From NCBI RefSeq assembly GCF_900091555.1, contig NZ_FMCX01000012.1, forward strand, positions 1 to 64,000: DNA of 64,000 nucleotides, read 5' to 3'. The notes beneath the pieces were generated by a model. The model did not search any database. It was not told where the DNA came from and saw only the letters and a list, made by a program, of their open reading frames with translations. The DNA comes from Micromonospora mirobrigensis. Its GTDB lineage: Bacteria > Actinomycetota > Actinomycetes > Mycobacteriales > Micromonosporaceae. A program made the position numbers and the translations under genes. Positions 25,856 through 33,938 of this stretch are shown piece by piece. How positions within the stretch are numbered: position 1 is the stretch's first letter; every line of letters starts with the position of its first letter.

Positions 25856-27184
25856 TCACCCGGTGGGGACGACCTCGTCCACCAGCTCCGGCGGGAGTCC
25901 CTGCAACGCCACGGTCCGCAGGAAGCGTTGTATGGCCGCGCTGCCGACACTGGTCGCCCAGGGCGCGGAGGTGGCCGGCCATGGGCCGCCGTGGTGCATG
26001 GCGTCGCAGACGGCCACCCCGGTCGGCACCCCGTTCCAGACGACCCTGCCGGCTCGGGCCACCAACCCGGGTAGCAGCGCGGCTGCCGCCGGCTGGTCGT
26101 TGCTGTTGGCGATGACGGTCGCGGTGAGGGTCCCCTCCAGCGTCTCGACGATGTGCGGGTACGCCTCGACCGGGGCGCAGCACACCACCACCGCCGGCCC
26201 GAAGTGCTCCTCCAGGAACGGCCCGTGCAACGCCTCGGGTGGCAACTGCACGGTGAAGGGCCGCGGATTGCCGTCTCCCGCGACGACCTGCACACCGCCC
26301 ACCACACTGGCCTGCTCAAACCACCGTTCGTGCGCCTGCGCCATTGCCGGGGTCAGCATCCGATGCGTCGGCGCCGCCGCGACCTCCGCGGCCAGCGCCC
26401 GGGCGAATGTCTCATCGGGCACCACCACCAGCCCTGGTTTGGTGCACAGCTGTCCCGAAGAGCCGGTCACCGCTGCCGCGAGGGCGGTCACCCAGGACCG
26501 GTCGGTAGCGGCCTCCGGGAAGACGAAAACGGGATTGAGGGAGCCCATCTCGGCATACACCGGGATCGGGTCGGGGCGCGCCGCGGCGGCCGCCATCAAT
26601 GCCCGACCGCCGAAGAGCGAGCCCGTGAAGCCGACCGCCCGGACCACGGGATTCTGCACCAGGGCAACCGAGACCTCGGGGCCGCCCTCGACAAGGCCGA
26701 ACACGCCCTGCGGAAGCACCGCGGCGAGGCGACCCGTGACAAGTCGGGATGTCGCCGGTTGCGCCGGGTGGGCCTTCACCACCACTGGGCAGCCCGCCGC
26801 CAGCGCGGAGGCGGTGTCGCCACCAGCGACACCGAACGCGAGCGGAAAGTTGGACGCCGCGAAGACCGCCACCGGCCCGATCGGCACCGACAGGGCGAAC
26901 ACGTCAGCACCGCCCGCTGCGACGCCCGGCGACAAGCGAGCCGGTTGGTGTCGGCCGGCGGCCACGAAGTCACCGAGCAGCCGCAACTGGCCGACCGTTC
27001 GCTCCAGTTCAGCGGAGAGCCTCGTCTCCGTCAGCCCCGTCTCGTCCCGGGCAGTCGCGACAATCTGGGCTCCGGCAGCCGACAGCGAGTCGGCGCACGC
27101 GTACAGCAGGTCCCGTCGGCGGGCAGCGGACCAGGTGGCCATCTCCGGTCCGACGGCAGCCGCCGCAGCGATCACGTCATGCAT
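25856..27184 (-). CDS. Alpha-ketoglutarate semialdehyde dehydrogenase (ALDH superfamily)
   Basis: 442 residues from ATG 27184, with GGAGG 7 nt upstream. Aldehyde dehydrogenase fold close to KGSADH/AldH proteins: PIGPVAVFAASNFPLAFGVAGGDTASALAAGCPVVVKAHP, FTGSLFGGRAL, catalytic Glu in AEMGSLNPVFV, catalytic Cys in SSGQLCTKPGLVVVP. It oxidises 2,5-dioxopentanoate to 2-oxoglutarate with NAD(P), the last step after KdgD. It is transcribed alone. The 23-bp site at 27291-27313, shared with the uronate dehydrogenase promoter, lies about 110 nt upstream. Confidence 0.88.
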   Translation of the reverse strand: MHDVIAAAAAVGPEMATWSAARRRDLLYACADSLSAAGAQIVATARDETGLTETRLSAELERTVGQLRLLGDFVAAGRHQPARLSPGVAAGGADVFALSVPIGPVAVFAASNFPLAFGVAGGDTASALAAGCPVVVKAHPAQPATSRLVTGRLAAVLPQGVFGLVEGGPEVSVALVQNPVVRAVGFTGSLFGGRALMAAAAARPDPIPVYAEMGSLNPVFVFPEAATDRSWVTALAAAVTGSSGQLCTKPGLVVVPDETFARALAAEVAAAPTHRMLTPAMAQAHERWFEQASVVGGVQVVAGDGNPRPFTVQLPPEALHGPFLEEHFGPAVVVCCAPVEAYPHIVETLEGTLTATVIANSNDQPAAAALLPGLVARAGRVVWNGVPTGVAVCDAMHHGGPWPATSAPWATSVGSAAIQRFLRTVALQGLPPELVDEVVPTG

Positions 27185-27290
27185 GTACTGCCTCCACAGG
27201 GTGCGGACGTCGTAAGCGACGCAGGGCCAGTACCGGACGATCCCGCAACGGCGGAGTGCGCCGTACGATCCGTCCTCGTATATGCCTGCC

Positions 27291-27313
27291 GTCCACATAT
27301 ATAGACACTATGC
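27291..27313 (+). promoter_or_regulatory. Shared operator, copy 1 (semialdehyde dehydrogenase / IclR-2)
   Basis: Begins GTCCACATAT and matches the site at 29112-29134 (opposite strand) at 18 of 23 positions. It is the AT-rich centre of the divergent gap between the dehydrogenase and the second IclR gene. Confidence 0.65.
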
Positions 27314-27376
27314 AGACTCACAGTAGTGGGCCGTTAGGATGGTGGTCAACAGCCACGAAGGGACCAGGTAGACCGC

Positions 27377-28156
27377 ATGGCGCAGCAGCGATCCGAGGCG
27401 TCACCCGTCAAGTCCGCCGAACGCACCGTGCGGATCCTGGAGACGCTCGCCGCCGCGCCCGTTCGCCTCACGATCAGCGAGCTCCAGGAGCGACTGGGCT
27501 ACCCGCGTTCCAGCCTGCACGCTCTGGTTCGCACCCTGCGCGAACTGCGCTGGGTGGAGGCGGACGAGACGCAGACCCGCTTCGGCGTCGGGCCCAACGC
27601 CCTGCTGTCCGGCACCGCCTACCTCGACCGGGACCCGGCGCTGCCGTATGTGTACCGGGCACTGGAGGACCTGCGGACCGAGGTCGGCTACACCATGCAT
27701 TTTGCCCGCCGCGACGGCGGCCACGTGCTCTACCTCGCCAGCCGAGAGTCCCGCGACTCGGTCCGCCTCGTCCCGCGGGTGGGCCGCCGCCTCCCCGTAC
27801 ACCTGACGGCCCTGGGTCAGGCGTTGCTCGCGCAGCTCACCCCGGCCGAGGTGGATGCGCTGGTGCCGAAAGACCTGGAGGCTTGCACACCGCACACCAT
27901 CACCCGGCGGGACAGGCTGCACACCGTGCTCGACGAGACGCGACATCGCGGCTGGGCCTACGAGATCGAACAGGGCACGGAAGGTATCGCCTGTGTCGCC
28001 GCCACCGTTGACTACCGGATCCCCGCCACCGACGCGATCAGCTGCTCCATGCCCGCCCACCTCGTGGACGAGGCCGAGTTGGCCAGGGTCGCGAAGCTCG
28101 TCCTGGAGCACAGCCAGCAACTCGCCGCCACCCTCCGCCTACGCGGCATCCGGTAA
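27377..28156 (+). CDS. IclR family transcriptional regulator (uronate oxidation genes)
   Basis: 259 residues. HTH KSAERTVRILETLAAAPVRLTISELQERLGYPRSSLHALVRTLRELRWV, then the IclR effector domain (TEVGYTMHFARRDGGHVLYLASRESRDSVRLVPRVGRRLPVHLTALGQALLAQ, RGWAYEIEQGTEGIACVAATV). It is clearly paralogous to the IclR at 24903. It sits between semialdehyde dehydrogenase and uronate dehydrogenase, whose promoters share a 23-bp sequence, so it probably controls both in response to a uronate or aldarate intermediate. Confidence 0.9.
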   Translation: MAQQRSEASPVKSAERTVRILETLAAAPVRLTISELQERLGYPRSSLHALVRTLRELRWVEADETQTRFGVGPNALLSGTAYLDRDPALPYVYRALEDLRTEVGYTMHFARRDGGHVLYLASRESRDSVRLVPRVGRRLPVHLTALGQALLAQLTPAEVDALVPKDLEACTPHTITRRDRLHTVLDETRHRGWAYEIEQGTEGIACVAATVDYRIPATDAISCSMPAHLVDEAELARVAKLVLEHSQQLAATLRLRGIR

Positions 28157-28233
28157 TGCGGCATCCGACGTTCACTGGGTGGAAATGGACGGCGGCTCCG
28201 CCCCTGCCCTGGGCGGCCCTCCGCCCCTGATCG

Positions 28234-29046
28234 TTAGGACATCCGCACCCCGAGCGGGATCTCGCACCACTGGCCACCGATCCTGCTGAGCAGCGGGTCG
28301 TGCGTGAAATCGGGTTCGCCGTGCTCGGCGATCAGCTTGTCGGCGTAGACCTCAGCGTCGTCCTGCGGGTGGTAGCCGATTGCCTCGCCCTCGGCCAAGG
28401 AGCACCAGCGACGAGTGTTGCGACTGATCCCCCACACGATCCGGTAGCCCGGGGAGGGTGCGGTGAGGCATGCCTCGACCAACCGGGCGCCGTCGTCCGG
28501 CGACAGCCACAGCGCCAATGCGCGAAGGGTGCTCGGAGTCTCGAAGCAGAACCCGATCCGCAGGCAGATCACATCCATGCCGAAGCGGTCATGGTAGAGC
28601 CGACCGACCGCCTCGGCGGCGACCTTGCTCCAGCCGTACAGGGTGTCAGGGCGGGGTGGAGCGTCCGCGGGCACCGGTTCCGCGCCCCGCTGATGAAAAC
28701 CGGCCGCGTGGTTGGACGAAGCGATGATCACCCGGCTGACGCCCACGCGACGTGCGGCCTCCAACACGGAGTACGTGCCGAGCATGTTGAGCTCGAGCAC
28801 CTGCTCGACCGGGGCTTCCACACTCTGCCCACCGAGATGCAGCACCGCGTCGACCCCCGCGCACGCGGCAGTCATCGCCTCCACGTCGGTGATCGAAGCG
28901 AGTATCAGCTCCTCCCCCGCACCGAGCGGCTCGGCGGGGGGCCGGACATCGAGCAGGCGCAGTCGCCAGCCCAGCCGTAGGAGTCGAGGTCGCAGCAGCG
29001 ATCCCACTCCTCCTGCGGCCCCGGTGACCAATAGGACGTTCCTCAC
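28234..29046 (-). CDS. udh: Uronate dehydrogenase (NAD-dependent, extended-SDR)
   Basis: 270 residues from GTG 29046 (GAGGAG about 10 nt upstream). Glycine-rich NAD motif TGAAGGVGSLLRPRL, LLDVRPP with Asp for NAD, DAVLHLGG, the ASSNHAAGF segment seen in uronate dehydrogenases (catalytic Ser and ligand Asn), LYGWSKVAAEA (Tyr/Lys), and the conserved ISRNTRRW. It oxidises D-glucuronate or D-galacturonate to the aldaro-lactone, feeding lactonase, GudD and KdgD. The AT-rich shared operator lies about 65-90 nt upstream of the start. Confidence 0.88.
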   Translation of the reverse strand: MRNVLLVTGAAGGVGSLLRPRLLRLGWRLRLLDVRPPAEPLGAGEELILASITDVEAMTAACAGVDAVLHLGGQSVEAPVEQVLELNMLGTYSVLEAARRVGVSRVIIASSNHAAGFHQRGAEPVPADAPPRPDTLYGWSKVAAEAVGRLYHDRFGMDVICLRIGFCFETPSTLRALALWLSPDDGARLVEACLTAPSPGYRIVWGISRNTRRWCSLAEGEAIGYHPQDDAEVYADKLIAEHGEPDFTHDPLLSRIGGQWCEIPLGVRMS

Positions 29047-29111
29047 TGGACGCAGCTCCTCTTCGATGCCTTGGCAGGGCCCCTCACAACATAGTCCATG
29101 TCTCGACTCTT

Positions 29112-29134
29112 GGACAGCGTATACATATGTGGAC
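29112..29134 (-). promoter_or_regulatory. Shared operator, copy 2 (uronate dehydrogenase)
   Basis: Read on the minus strand it begins GTCCACATAT and matches the site at 27291-27313 at 18 of 23 positions. It includes the TATAC/CATATG AT-rich core and lies upstream of the uronate dehydrogenase gene. Confidence 0.65.
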
Positions 29135-29738
29135 ACGGTCCGACTCTGATGGGCTGTGACGCGGACCGATCGCCTTCGACGGACGCCTCTCCGCAGGCCG
29201 CAAGGTGCCGCCCAGGTCGCGGTGGTCCTGCGCTGTCGCCGGTCCACCAGCTTGACGAACTTGTGCAGAGCGGGAGCGAGCTACGGCTGAACCCACAAAC
29301 GGGACTTCACCAACACCAGGGAGACCCCCGGGCCCGGGCAAGTCGACACAGTTGCGCAGGAGCGGGTCGGCGAGCAGGACCGCGAGCCCGGCCGCCCCGC
29401 CTCGCCACCGGCGACAGGCAGTGGCCCCGGATCGCGATCGCGACCGGGTTCGAACGGACCCACCACCGGCGCAGACGACAGGGGTCACTGTCCCGGTTGC
29501 CCCCGTCGAGTTCGAGAGCACCATGCACCCACCGGCCAGTCAGGCCGCGTGACCACACCTGTCACCTGCCGGTGCAGCAGACCCGGTCGGGCACGAGTTG
29601 GCTTTCGTGTTCGATTGCCAGCTGGCTAGATCAAGCCCTCAACAAGCGGGAAACGGCACCGCCTTCTGCGGCGCCGAGCACGATCGGCGGCAGAAAGACG
29701 CACCCTGCCGCCACCGAAGTTCGGTGCATGCCGACCTG
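29135..29738. other. Intergenic stretch without recognisable gene
   Basis: Many short overlapping frames on both strands; none has a ribosome site, domain similarity or consistent third-position bias. It may be decayed coding sequence. Confidence 0.5.
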
Positions 29739-29930
29739 CTATCGCTTGTCACCCGGCGGCATCTGCAACCACAGACGCACGCCCAGCAGGGCGCAGGCCA
29801 CGCCCACGACGACGATAGCCGCTTCGACCAGGCCTGGGATGTGATCCAAAAATCCAAAGGTTCGCCTGGCGGACAACGCGAGAAAGGCGACCGGAAGAAG
29901 GACGATAGCGCCGATGCGCTGGCGACTCAT
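29739..29930 (-). CDS. Small membrane protein, two predicted helices
   Basis: 63 residues from ATG 29930: a basic start MSRQRIG, hydrophobic AIVLLPVAFLALSA, a short turn with charged and aromatic residues, a second hydrophobic run EAAIVVVGVACALLGVRLWL, and the polar tail QMPPGDKR. This is typical of small actinobacterial inner-membrane proteins of unknown function. No clear Shine-Dalgarno is visible; an in-frame ATG at 29996 would extend it. It stands alone in a poorly coding region, so the call is tentative. Confidence 0.4.
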   Translation of the reverse strand: MSRQRIGAIVLLPVAFLALSARRTFGFLDHIPGLVEAAIVVVGVACALLGVRLWLQMPPGDKR

Positions 29931-30409
29931 GGGCGTAACTGTATCAAGCGCGCCGATCGATACCGCGCCGGCCGCGGAGCGTCCTATCGTGGGCATGAGC
30001 ACGCGTTTGCGGCCACCTGCCCTGACGAGCGGCATTTCCACATCCGATCCCGCACGAACAGCCGAGAATACGTCGCCGCCGCACTCGGCACGCCTCACTC
30101 AGTTGTCGGGCCGACACGCGGACACGAGTAGCGCCAACCGGCGGCACAGCCACCGTCGTCCCGCCCCATCGACGCCCGCCGCGCCGCCACTCCGAAAGGG
30201 TCGACTCTGCGTTCTACGCCCACATCTACACCGCCGGCCAGTCAACGAGCCGGAACCGTCGCACAAGACAGGAGAGTTGTCGACCTCAAGAGCGTCGGCG
30301 AAGCCTTGCTCGCGGCGACCGACGCCGGGCCTGGTGGACACCCCGCCGGGTCATGCGCACCTGGTCAGGAAAGAGACCGCACCTGACCTACCCTTCCACC
30401 GGCGGTGAT
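29931..30409. other. Intergenic stretch without recognisable gene
   Basis: Between the small membrane protein and the tautomerase gene. Nothing coding, palindromic or RNA-like could be supported. Confidence 0.45.
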
Positions 30410-30847
30410 TCAGGCCGGTGCGCCGCCTTCAGTTGCCGCCCGAGCCGCGGCGAACTCCGCTCGACCCAGCGCCACCCCGGCGACACCCCAACCGCCCTCC
30501 GCGGCTTCCGTCAGCGTGACCCAGGTACGCCCCACCACCGCAGGATCGCCCACCGCCTCCGCGATCATCCGGGTCACCTCAGCGACCAGGTTCCTCTGAC
30601 TCTCACGGGACAGCGCACCCGGCGGAGTCATGACCTGAACGCGAACCACGCCGGGTGCGGGCCCAGCCGCGGTAGCCACCGCACCGACCGGAGTCTCGTG
30701 CACATATACGGCGGCATTCTCGAGGTACGGCGACCGCAGTGGGCTCCCCTCGTGCCGCAGGACAGCCAAGGCCACGTCCTGCGCCAGAGCAGCGGAGCCG
30801 TCACGGGCCAGCAGCCCGTCCGGGATATAGATGCCGACCATGGGCAT
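30410..30847 (-). CDS. Tautomerase superfamily protein
   Basis: 145 residues from ATG 30847, chosen because it gives MPMVGIYIPDG, where Pro after the removed Met is the catalytic base of tautomerases, and because GAGGTGA precedes it by 5 nt. Two beta-alpha-beta units are visible: the first ends with SPYLENAAVYVHETP; the second has VRVQVMTPPGALSRESQRNLVAEVTRMIAEAVGDPAVVGRTWVTLTEAAEGGWGVAG. It resembles 4-oxalocrotonate or phenylpyruvate tautomerase-like proteins acting on enol/keto substrates. It is divergent from a MerR regulator that probably controls it. Confidence 0.8.
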   Translation of the reverse strand: MPMVGIYIPDGLLARDGSAALAQDVALAVLRHEGSPLRSPYLENAAVYVHETPVGAVATAAGPAPGVVRVQVMTPPGALSRESQRNLVAEVTRMIAEAVGDPAVVGRTWVTLTEAAEGGWGVAGVALGRAEFAAARAATEGGAPA

Positions 30848-30933
30848 AGCAGTCACCTCGATCTGGTGAAGGGATCTCGACCGCATCCAGTCAACGACTT
30901 CGAGTCGACTGGCGGTCAAGGTAATGTTCACGC

Positions 30934-31350
30934 GTGCTCACGATCGGGCAGTTGGCCCAGCGATCCGGCATCCCGGCGACGACGTTGCGGTACTACGACT
31001 CGATCGGGCTCCTCGAGCCTCGCCGCCTCCCCAACGGTCACCGCCGCTTCCCGGAGGAGACCCTTGAGCGGCTGCGGCTGGTACGGCTCTGCCGGCGGCT
31101 CGGGCTGCGCCTGGACGAAATCGCCGCCGTCCTGACAGGTGACGGGAGACAGCGTCGCGAGGTCGCAGCCCGCCGGCTCCGCGAGGTCGACCAGCGGATG
31201 CACGAGCTCGCCGGCGTCCGCGCCGTCCTGGCGCATCTGGCCGAATGCACCCACGGACCCGGCGAGAGCGCCGCCTGTGAGGCGAGCGTCCTGGCCGCCC
31301 TTCCCGACGAACTGGCCGCAGGTCCTGTCGCCATCGGCTCCAGTCGTTGA
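30934..31350 (+). CDS. MerR family transcriptional regulator
   Basis: 138 residues from GTG 30934. Winged HTH (MLTIGQLAQRSGIPATTLRYYDSIGLLEPRRLPNGHRRFPEETLERLRLVRLCRRLGLRLDEIAAVL), the dimerisation coiled coil (RREVAARRLREVDQRMHELAGVRAVLAHLAE), and a C-terminal stretch with Cys at AECTHGPGESAACEA that could bind metal or redox signals. It is divergent from the tautomerase gene with an 86-nt gap that would hold both promoters. The inducer is unknown. Confidence 0.9.
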   Translation: MLTIGQLAQRSGIPATTLRYYDSIGLLEPRRLPNGHRRFPEETLERLRLVRLCRRLGLRLDEIAAVLTGDGRQRREVAARRLREVDQRMHELAGVRAVLAHLAECTHGPGESAACEASVLAALPDELAAGPVAIGSSR

Positions 31351-31414
31351 GGCCCATCAGGTAATCGGCGCAGTGCGGCCGTGACCGCCACAGCGAACGG
31401 CGCGGCGCGCAAAG

Positions 31415-31452
31415 GCGCCCGCCCGGGAACCGTCGTTCCTGGGCGGGCGGCG
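31415..31452. terminator. Hairpin terminator between convergent genes
   Basis: GCGCCCGCCCGGGAAC (31415-31430) pairs with the GTTCCTGGGCGGGCG segment from 31435, with a 4-nt loop. It lies between the MerR stop and the end of the sugar-binding protein gene. Confidence 0.7.
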
Positions 31453-31477
31453 CGATGCGCGATCGGTGGTGGCCCTA

Positions 31478-32584
31478 CTACTTGGTGAGCGGCCCGAGCT
31501 TCGGGTCGTTCGCGTAGGCCTCGGCGGCGTTGGCCTTGGTCACGGCCACCGGGGGGAGCAGGTAGGTGTCGACGACCTTGCTGCCGTTGTTGTACGACTT
31601 GGTGTCGTTGATCTCCGGCTTGTCGCCCTTCTGCAACGCCTGGATCATCGCGATGGTCTGCTTGACGAGGTTCCGGGTGTCCTTGTTGATGGTCATGTAC
31701 TGCTCGCCAGCCATGATCGACTTGACCGACTCGACCTCGGAGTCCTGGCCGGTGACGACCGGGATCGGCTTGCCGGCGCCCTTGATCGAGGTGATGATCG
31801 CGCGGGCGAGGGTGTCGTTGGGGGACAGGACGCCGTCGAGGGCCTTGTTGCCGCCGTAGGTGGAGGTCAGCAGCTGGTCCATGCGGGCCTGCGCACCCTC
31901 GGCCTTCCAGCCCTGGATGGCGGTCTGCTTGACGTCGGTCTGCTTGGAGGCGACGACCACGTTGCCCTTGTCGATCTCCGGCTTGAGTACGCTCATCGCG
32001 CCGTTGAAGAAGACACCGGCGTTGTTGTCGTCCGGGGAGCCGGAGAAGAGCTCGATGTTGTAGGGGCCGTTGGGCTTCTTGGCCTTCATGCCGTCGAGCA
32101 GGGCCTGGCCCTGGAGCTGGCCGACCTTGAAGTTGTCGAACGCGACGTAGTAGTCCAGGTCCGGGGTGCCGGTGATCAGCCGGTCGTAGGCGATGACCTT
32201 CGCGCCGGCGGCGTGCGCCGCGGCGACCTGGGTGGAGAGTTGGGCTGCGTCGGTGGCGCCGATGACGATGACCTTGGCGCCCTTGGTCACCATGGCGGTG
32301 ATCTGCGCCTGCTGGTCGGCGACGGTGGTCGACGCGCCGGCGTACTGCACGTCGCTCTTGAAGCCGGCCTCCTTGAGGCCGTTGGTGAACAGGTCACCGG
32401 CGAGGACCCAGTTCTCCGAGGTCTTCGACGGCAGGGCGACACCGATCAGGGAGTCGGCCGCGAAGCCCTTGGCCGAGCCGGCCGAACCGCTGTCGGAGTC
32501 GCCGTCGCGGCCGGAGCCGCAGCCGGTGAGGGCCAGCGTCGCGATGGCGCCGATGGCCACCGTCTTGGCGAGGAAGTTGCGCAT
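31478..32584 (-). CDS. Sugar ABC transporter substrate-binding lipoprotein (xylose/ChvE-type)
   Basis: 368 residues from ATG 32584. Signal with lipobox LTGC (residue about 22), a Gly/Ser/Asp spacer, then a periplasmic-binding-protein type 1 fold: IGVALPSKTSENWVLAGDLFTNGLKEAGF, VIVIGATDAAQLSTQVAAAHAAGAKVIAYDRLITGTPDLDYYVAFDN, and QDSEVESVKSIMAGEQYMTINKDTRNL, all typical of XylF/ChvE proteins. Surface-anchored; binds monosaccharides. Last gene of the ATPase-permease-binding protein operon, 52 nt after the permease. Confidence 0.9.
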   Translation of the reverse strand: MRNFLAKTVAIGAIATLALTGCGSGRDGDSDSGSAGSAKGFAADSLIGVALPSKTSENWVLAGDLFTNGLKEAGFKSDVQYAGASTTVADQQAQITAMVTKGAKVIVIGATDAAQLSTQVAAAHAAGAKVIAYDRLITGTPDLDYYVAFDNFKVGQLQGQALLDGMKAKKPNGPYNIELFSGSPDDNNAGVFFNGAMSVLKPEIDKGNVVVASKQTDVKQTAIQGWKAEGAQARMDQLLTSTYGGNKALDGVLSPNDTLARAIITSIKGAGKPIPVVTGQDSEVESVKSIMAGEQYMTINKDTRNLVKQTIAMIQALQKGDKPEINDTKSYNNGSKVVDTYLLPPVAVTKANAAEAYANDPKLGPLTK

Positions 32585-32636
32585 GAGGAGGTAGTGCCCT
32601 TCTACAGAGGTGATGAGGGTGGAAGGTCGGTGGCCG

Positions 32637-33938
32637 TCAGCCGGACACCGTCGTCCTGGCGGGTTCGCGGCCCGCGTCGGACGAGGACGGAGGTGCGCCG
32701 CTCGGCGTGTCCCGGCGGAGGCCGCGGGTGAGGCTGCCGATGATGGAGAAGCGGCCCTGGCGCTTGTTGTAGACGTCGAGTGCGACGGCCAGGAGCAGGA
32801 CCAGGCCCTTGATGATCTGGACCTTGTCGGTGCCGACGCCCTGGAGTTGCAGGCCGTTGTTGAGTACGGCCATGACCAGGCCACCGACGATGGAGCCGCT
32901 GATGGTGCCGATGCCGCCGGAGACGGCCGCGCCACCGATGAAGACCGCGGCGATGGCGTCGAGTTCCCAGCCGTTGCCGTCCTGCGGGCCGGAGGCCGCC
33001 GATCGGGCCACGAAGATCATGCCGGCCAGCGCGGCCAGGATTGACATGTTCATCATGACGAAGAAGTTGACCCGCTTGAGCTTCACGCCGGAGAGCTCCG
33101 CGGCCCGCGAGTTGCCGCCGACGGCGTAGATGTGCCGGCCGCCGGCGGTGTTGCGGGTGTAGAAGGAGTACGCCAGGACGAGCGCCACCAGGATGATCCC
33201 GGAGATCGGGAAGCTGGTGCCGACCCGGCCGCTGGCGAACCGCAGGCTGGCGAAGACGATCACGCCGACCATCACGGCCATCCGCAGGATCGAGATCCAC
33301 ATCGGCGCCGGGTCGGCGTCCATCTCGCGGCGGGTCTTGCGGGACTGCAACTCGCGCCAGATGACGGCCAGGCAGGCCGCGAGGCCGAGCAGCAGGGTGA
33401 GGTTGTTGTAGCCGGTGCTGGGGCCGACCTCGGGCAGGAACCCGGAGCCGATCTTCCTAAAGCCCTCGGGCACCGGGATGGTGTTCGCGTTGCCGATGTA
33501 CTGGTTACCGCCGCGGAACAGCAGCATGCCGGCCAGCGTGACGATGAACGCGGGCACCCCGATGTAGGCCACCCAGAAGCCCTGCCAGGCGCCGATCGCG
33601 GCACCGATGACCAGGCCGAACACGATGGCCGCCGGCCAGGGCAGGTCCCACTCGGCCATCGACTTGGCGACCAGGATGCCGGTGAACGCCGCGACCGAGC
33701 CGACCGACAGGTCGATGTGCCCGGCGACGATCACCATCAGCATGCCGATGGCCAGGATCAGGATGTACGAGTTCTGGTTGAACAGCGCGATCAGGTTGTC
33801 CGATCGCAGCGTCAGCCCGTTCGTCCAGATCTGGAAGATCAGCACGATCCCCACCAGCGTGGCGATCATCCCGAACTGCCGGGCGTTGGAGGTCGTCCCT
33901 CCGAAGAGGTTCTTCTGCAGGTCCTTGAATCGGCTCAT
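32637..33938 (-). CDS. Sugar ABC transporter permease (XylH/MmsB-type, CUT2)
   Basis: 433 residues with about ten hydrophobic helices. GHIDLSVGSVAAFTGILVAKSM is the conserved BPD_transp_2 motif, with AYIGVPAFIVTLAGMLLFRGGNQYI and GGNSRAAELSGVKL following. The polar C-terminus (APPSSSDAGREPARTTVSG) is cytoplasmic. The start overlaps the ATPase stop by 4 nt (ATGA). It forms the membrane channel for a pentose- or hexose-type sugar. Confidence 0.92.
   Translation of the reverse strand: MSRFKDLQKNLFGGTTSNARQFGMIATLVGIVLIFQIWTNGLTLRSDNLIALFNQNSYILILAIGMLMVIVAGHIDLSVGSVAAFTGILVAKSMAEWDLPWPAAIVFGLVIGAAIGAWQGFWVAYIGVPAFIVTLAGMLLFRGGNQYIGNANTIPVPEGFRKIGSGFLPEVGPSTGYNNLTLLLGLAACLAVIWRELQSRKTRREMDADPAPMWISILRMAVMVGVIVFASLRFASGRVGTSFPISGIILVALVLAYSFYTRNTAGGRHIYAVGGNSRAAELSGVKLKRVNFFVMMNMSILAALAGMIFVARSAASGPQDGNGWELDAIAAVFIGGAAVSGGIGTISGSIVGGLVMAVLNNGLQLQGVGTDKVQIIKGLVLLLAVALDVYNKRQGRFSIIGSLTRGLRRDTPSGAPPSSSDAGREPARTTVSG

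Noticed and set aside
29440..29470. tRNA T-arm-like GGGTTCGAAC
   Set aside because: No acceptor stem, anticodon arm or 5' half could be placed around it.
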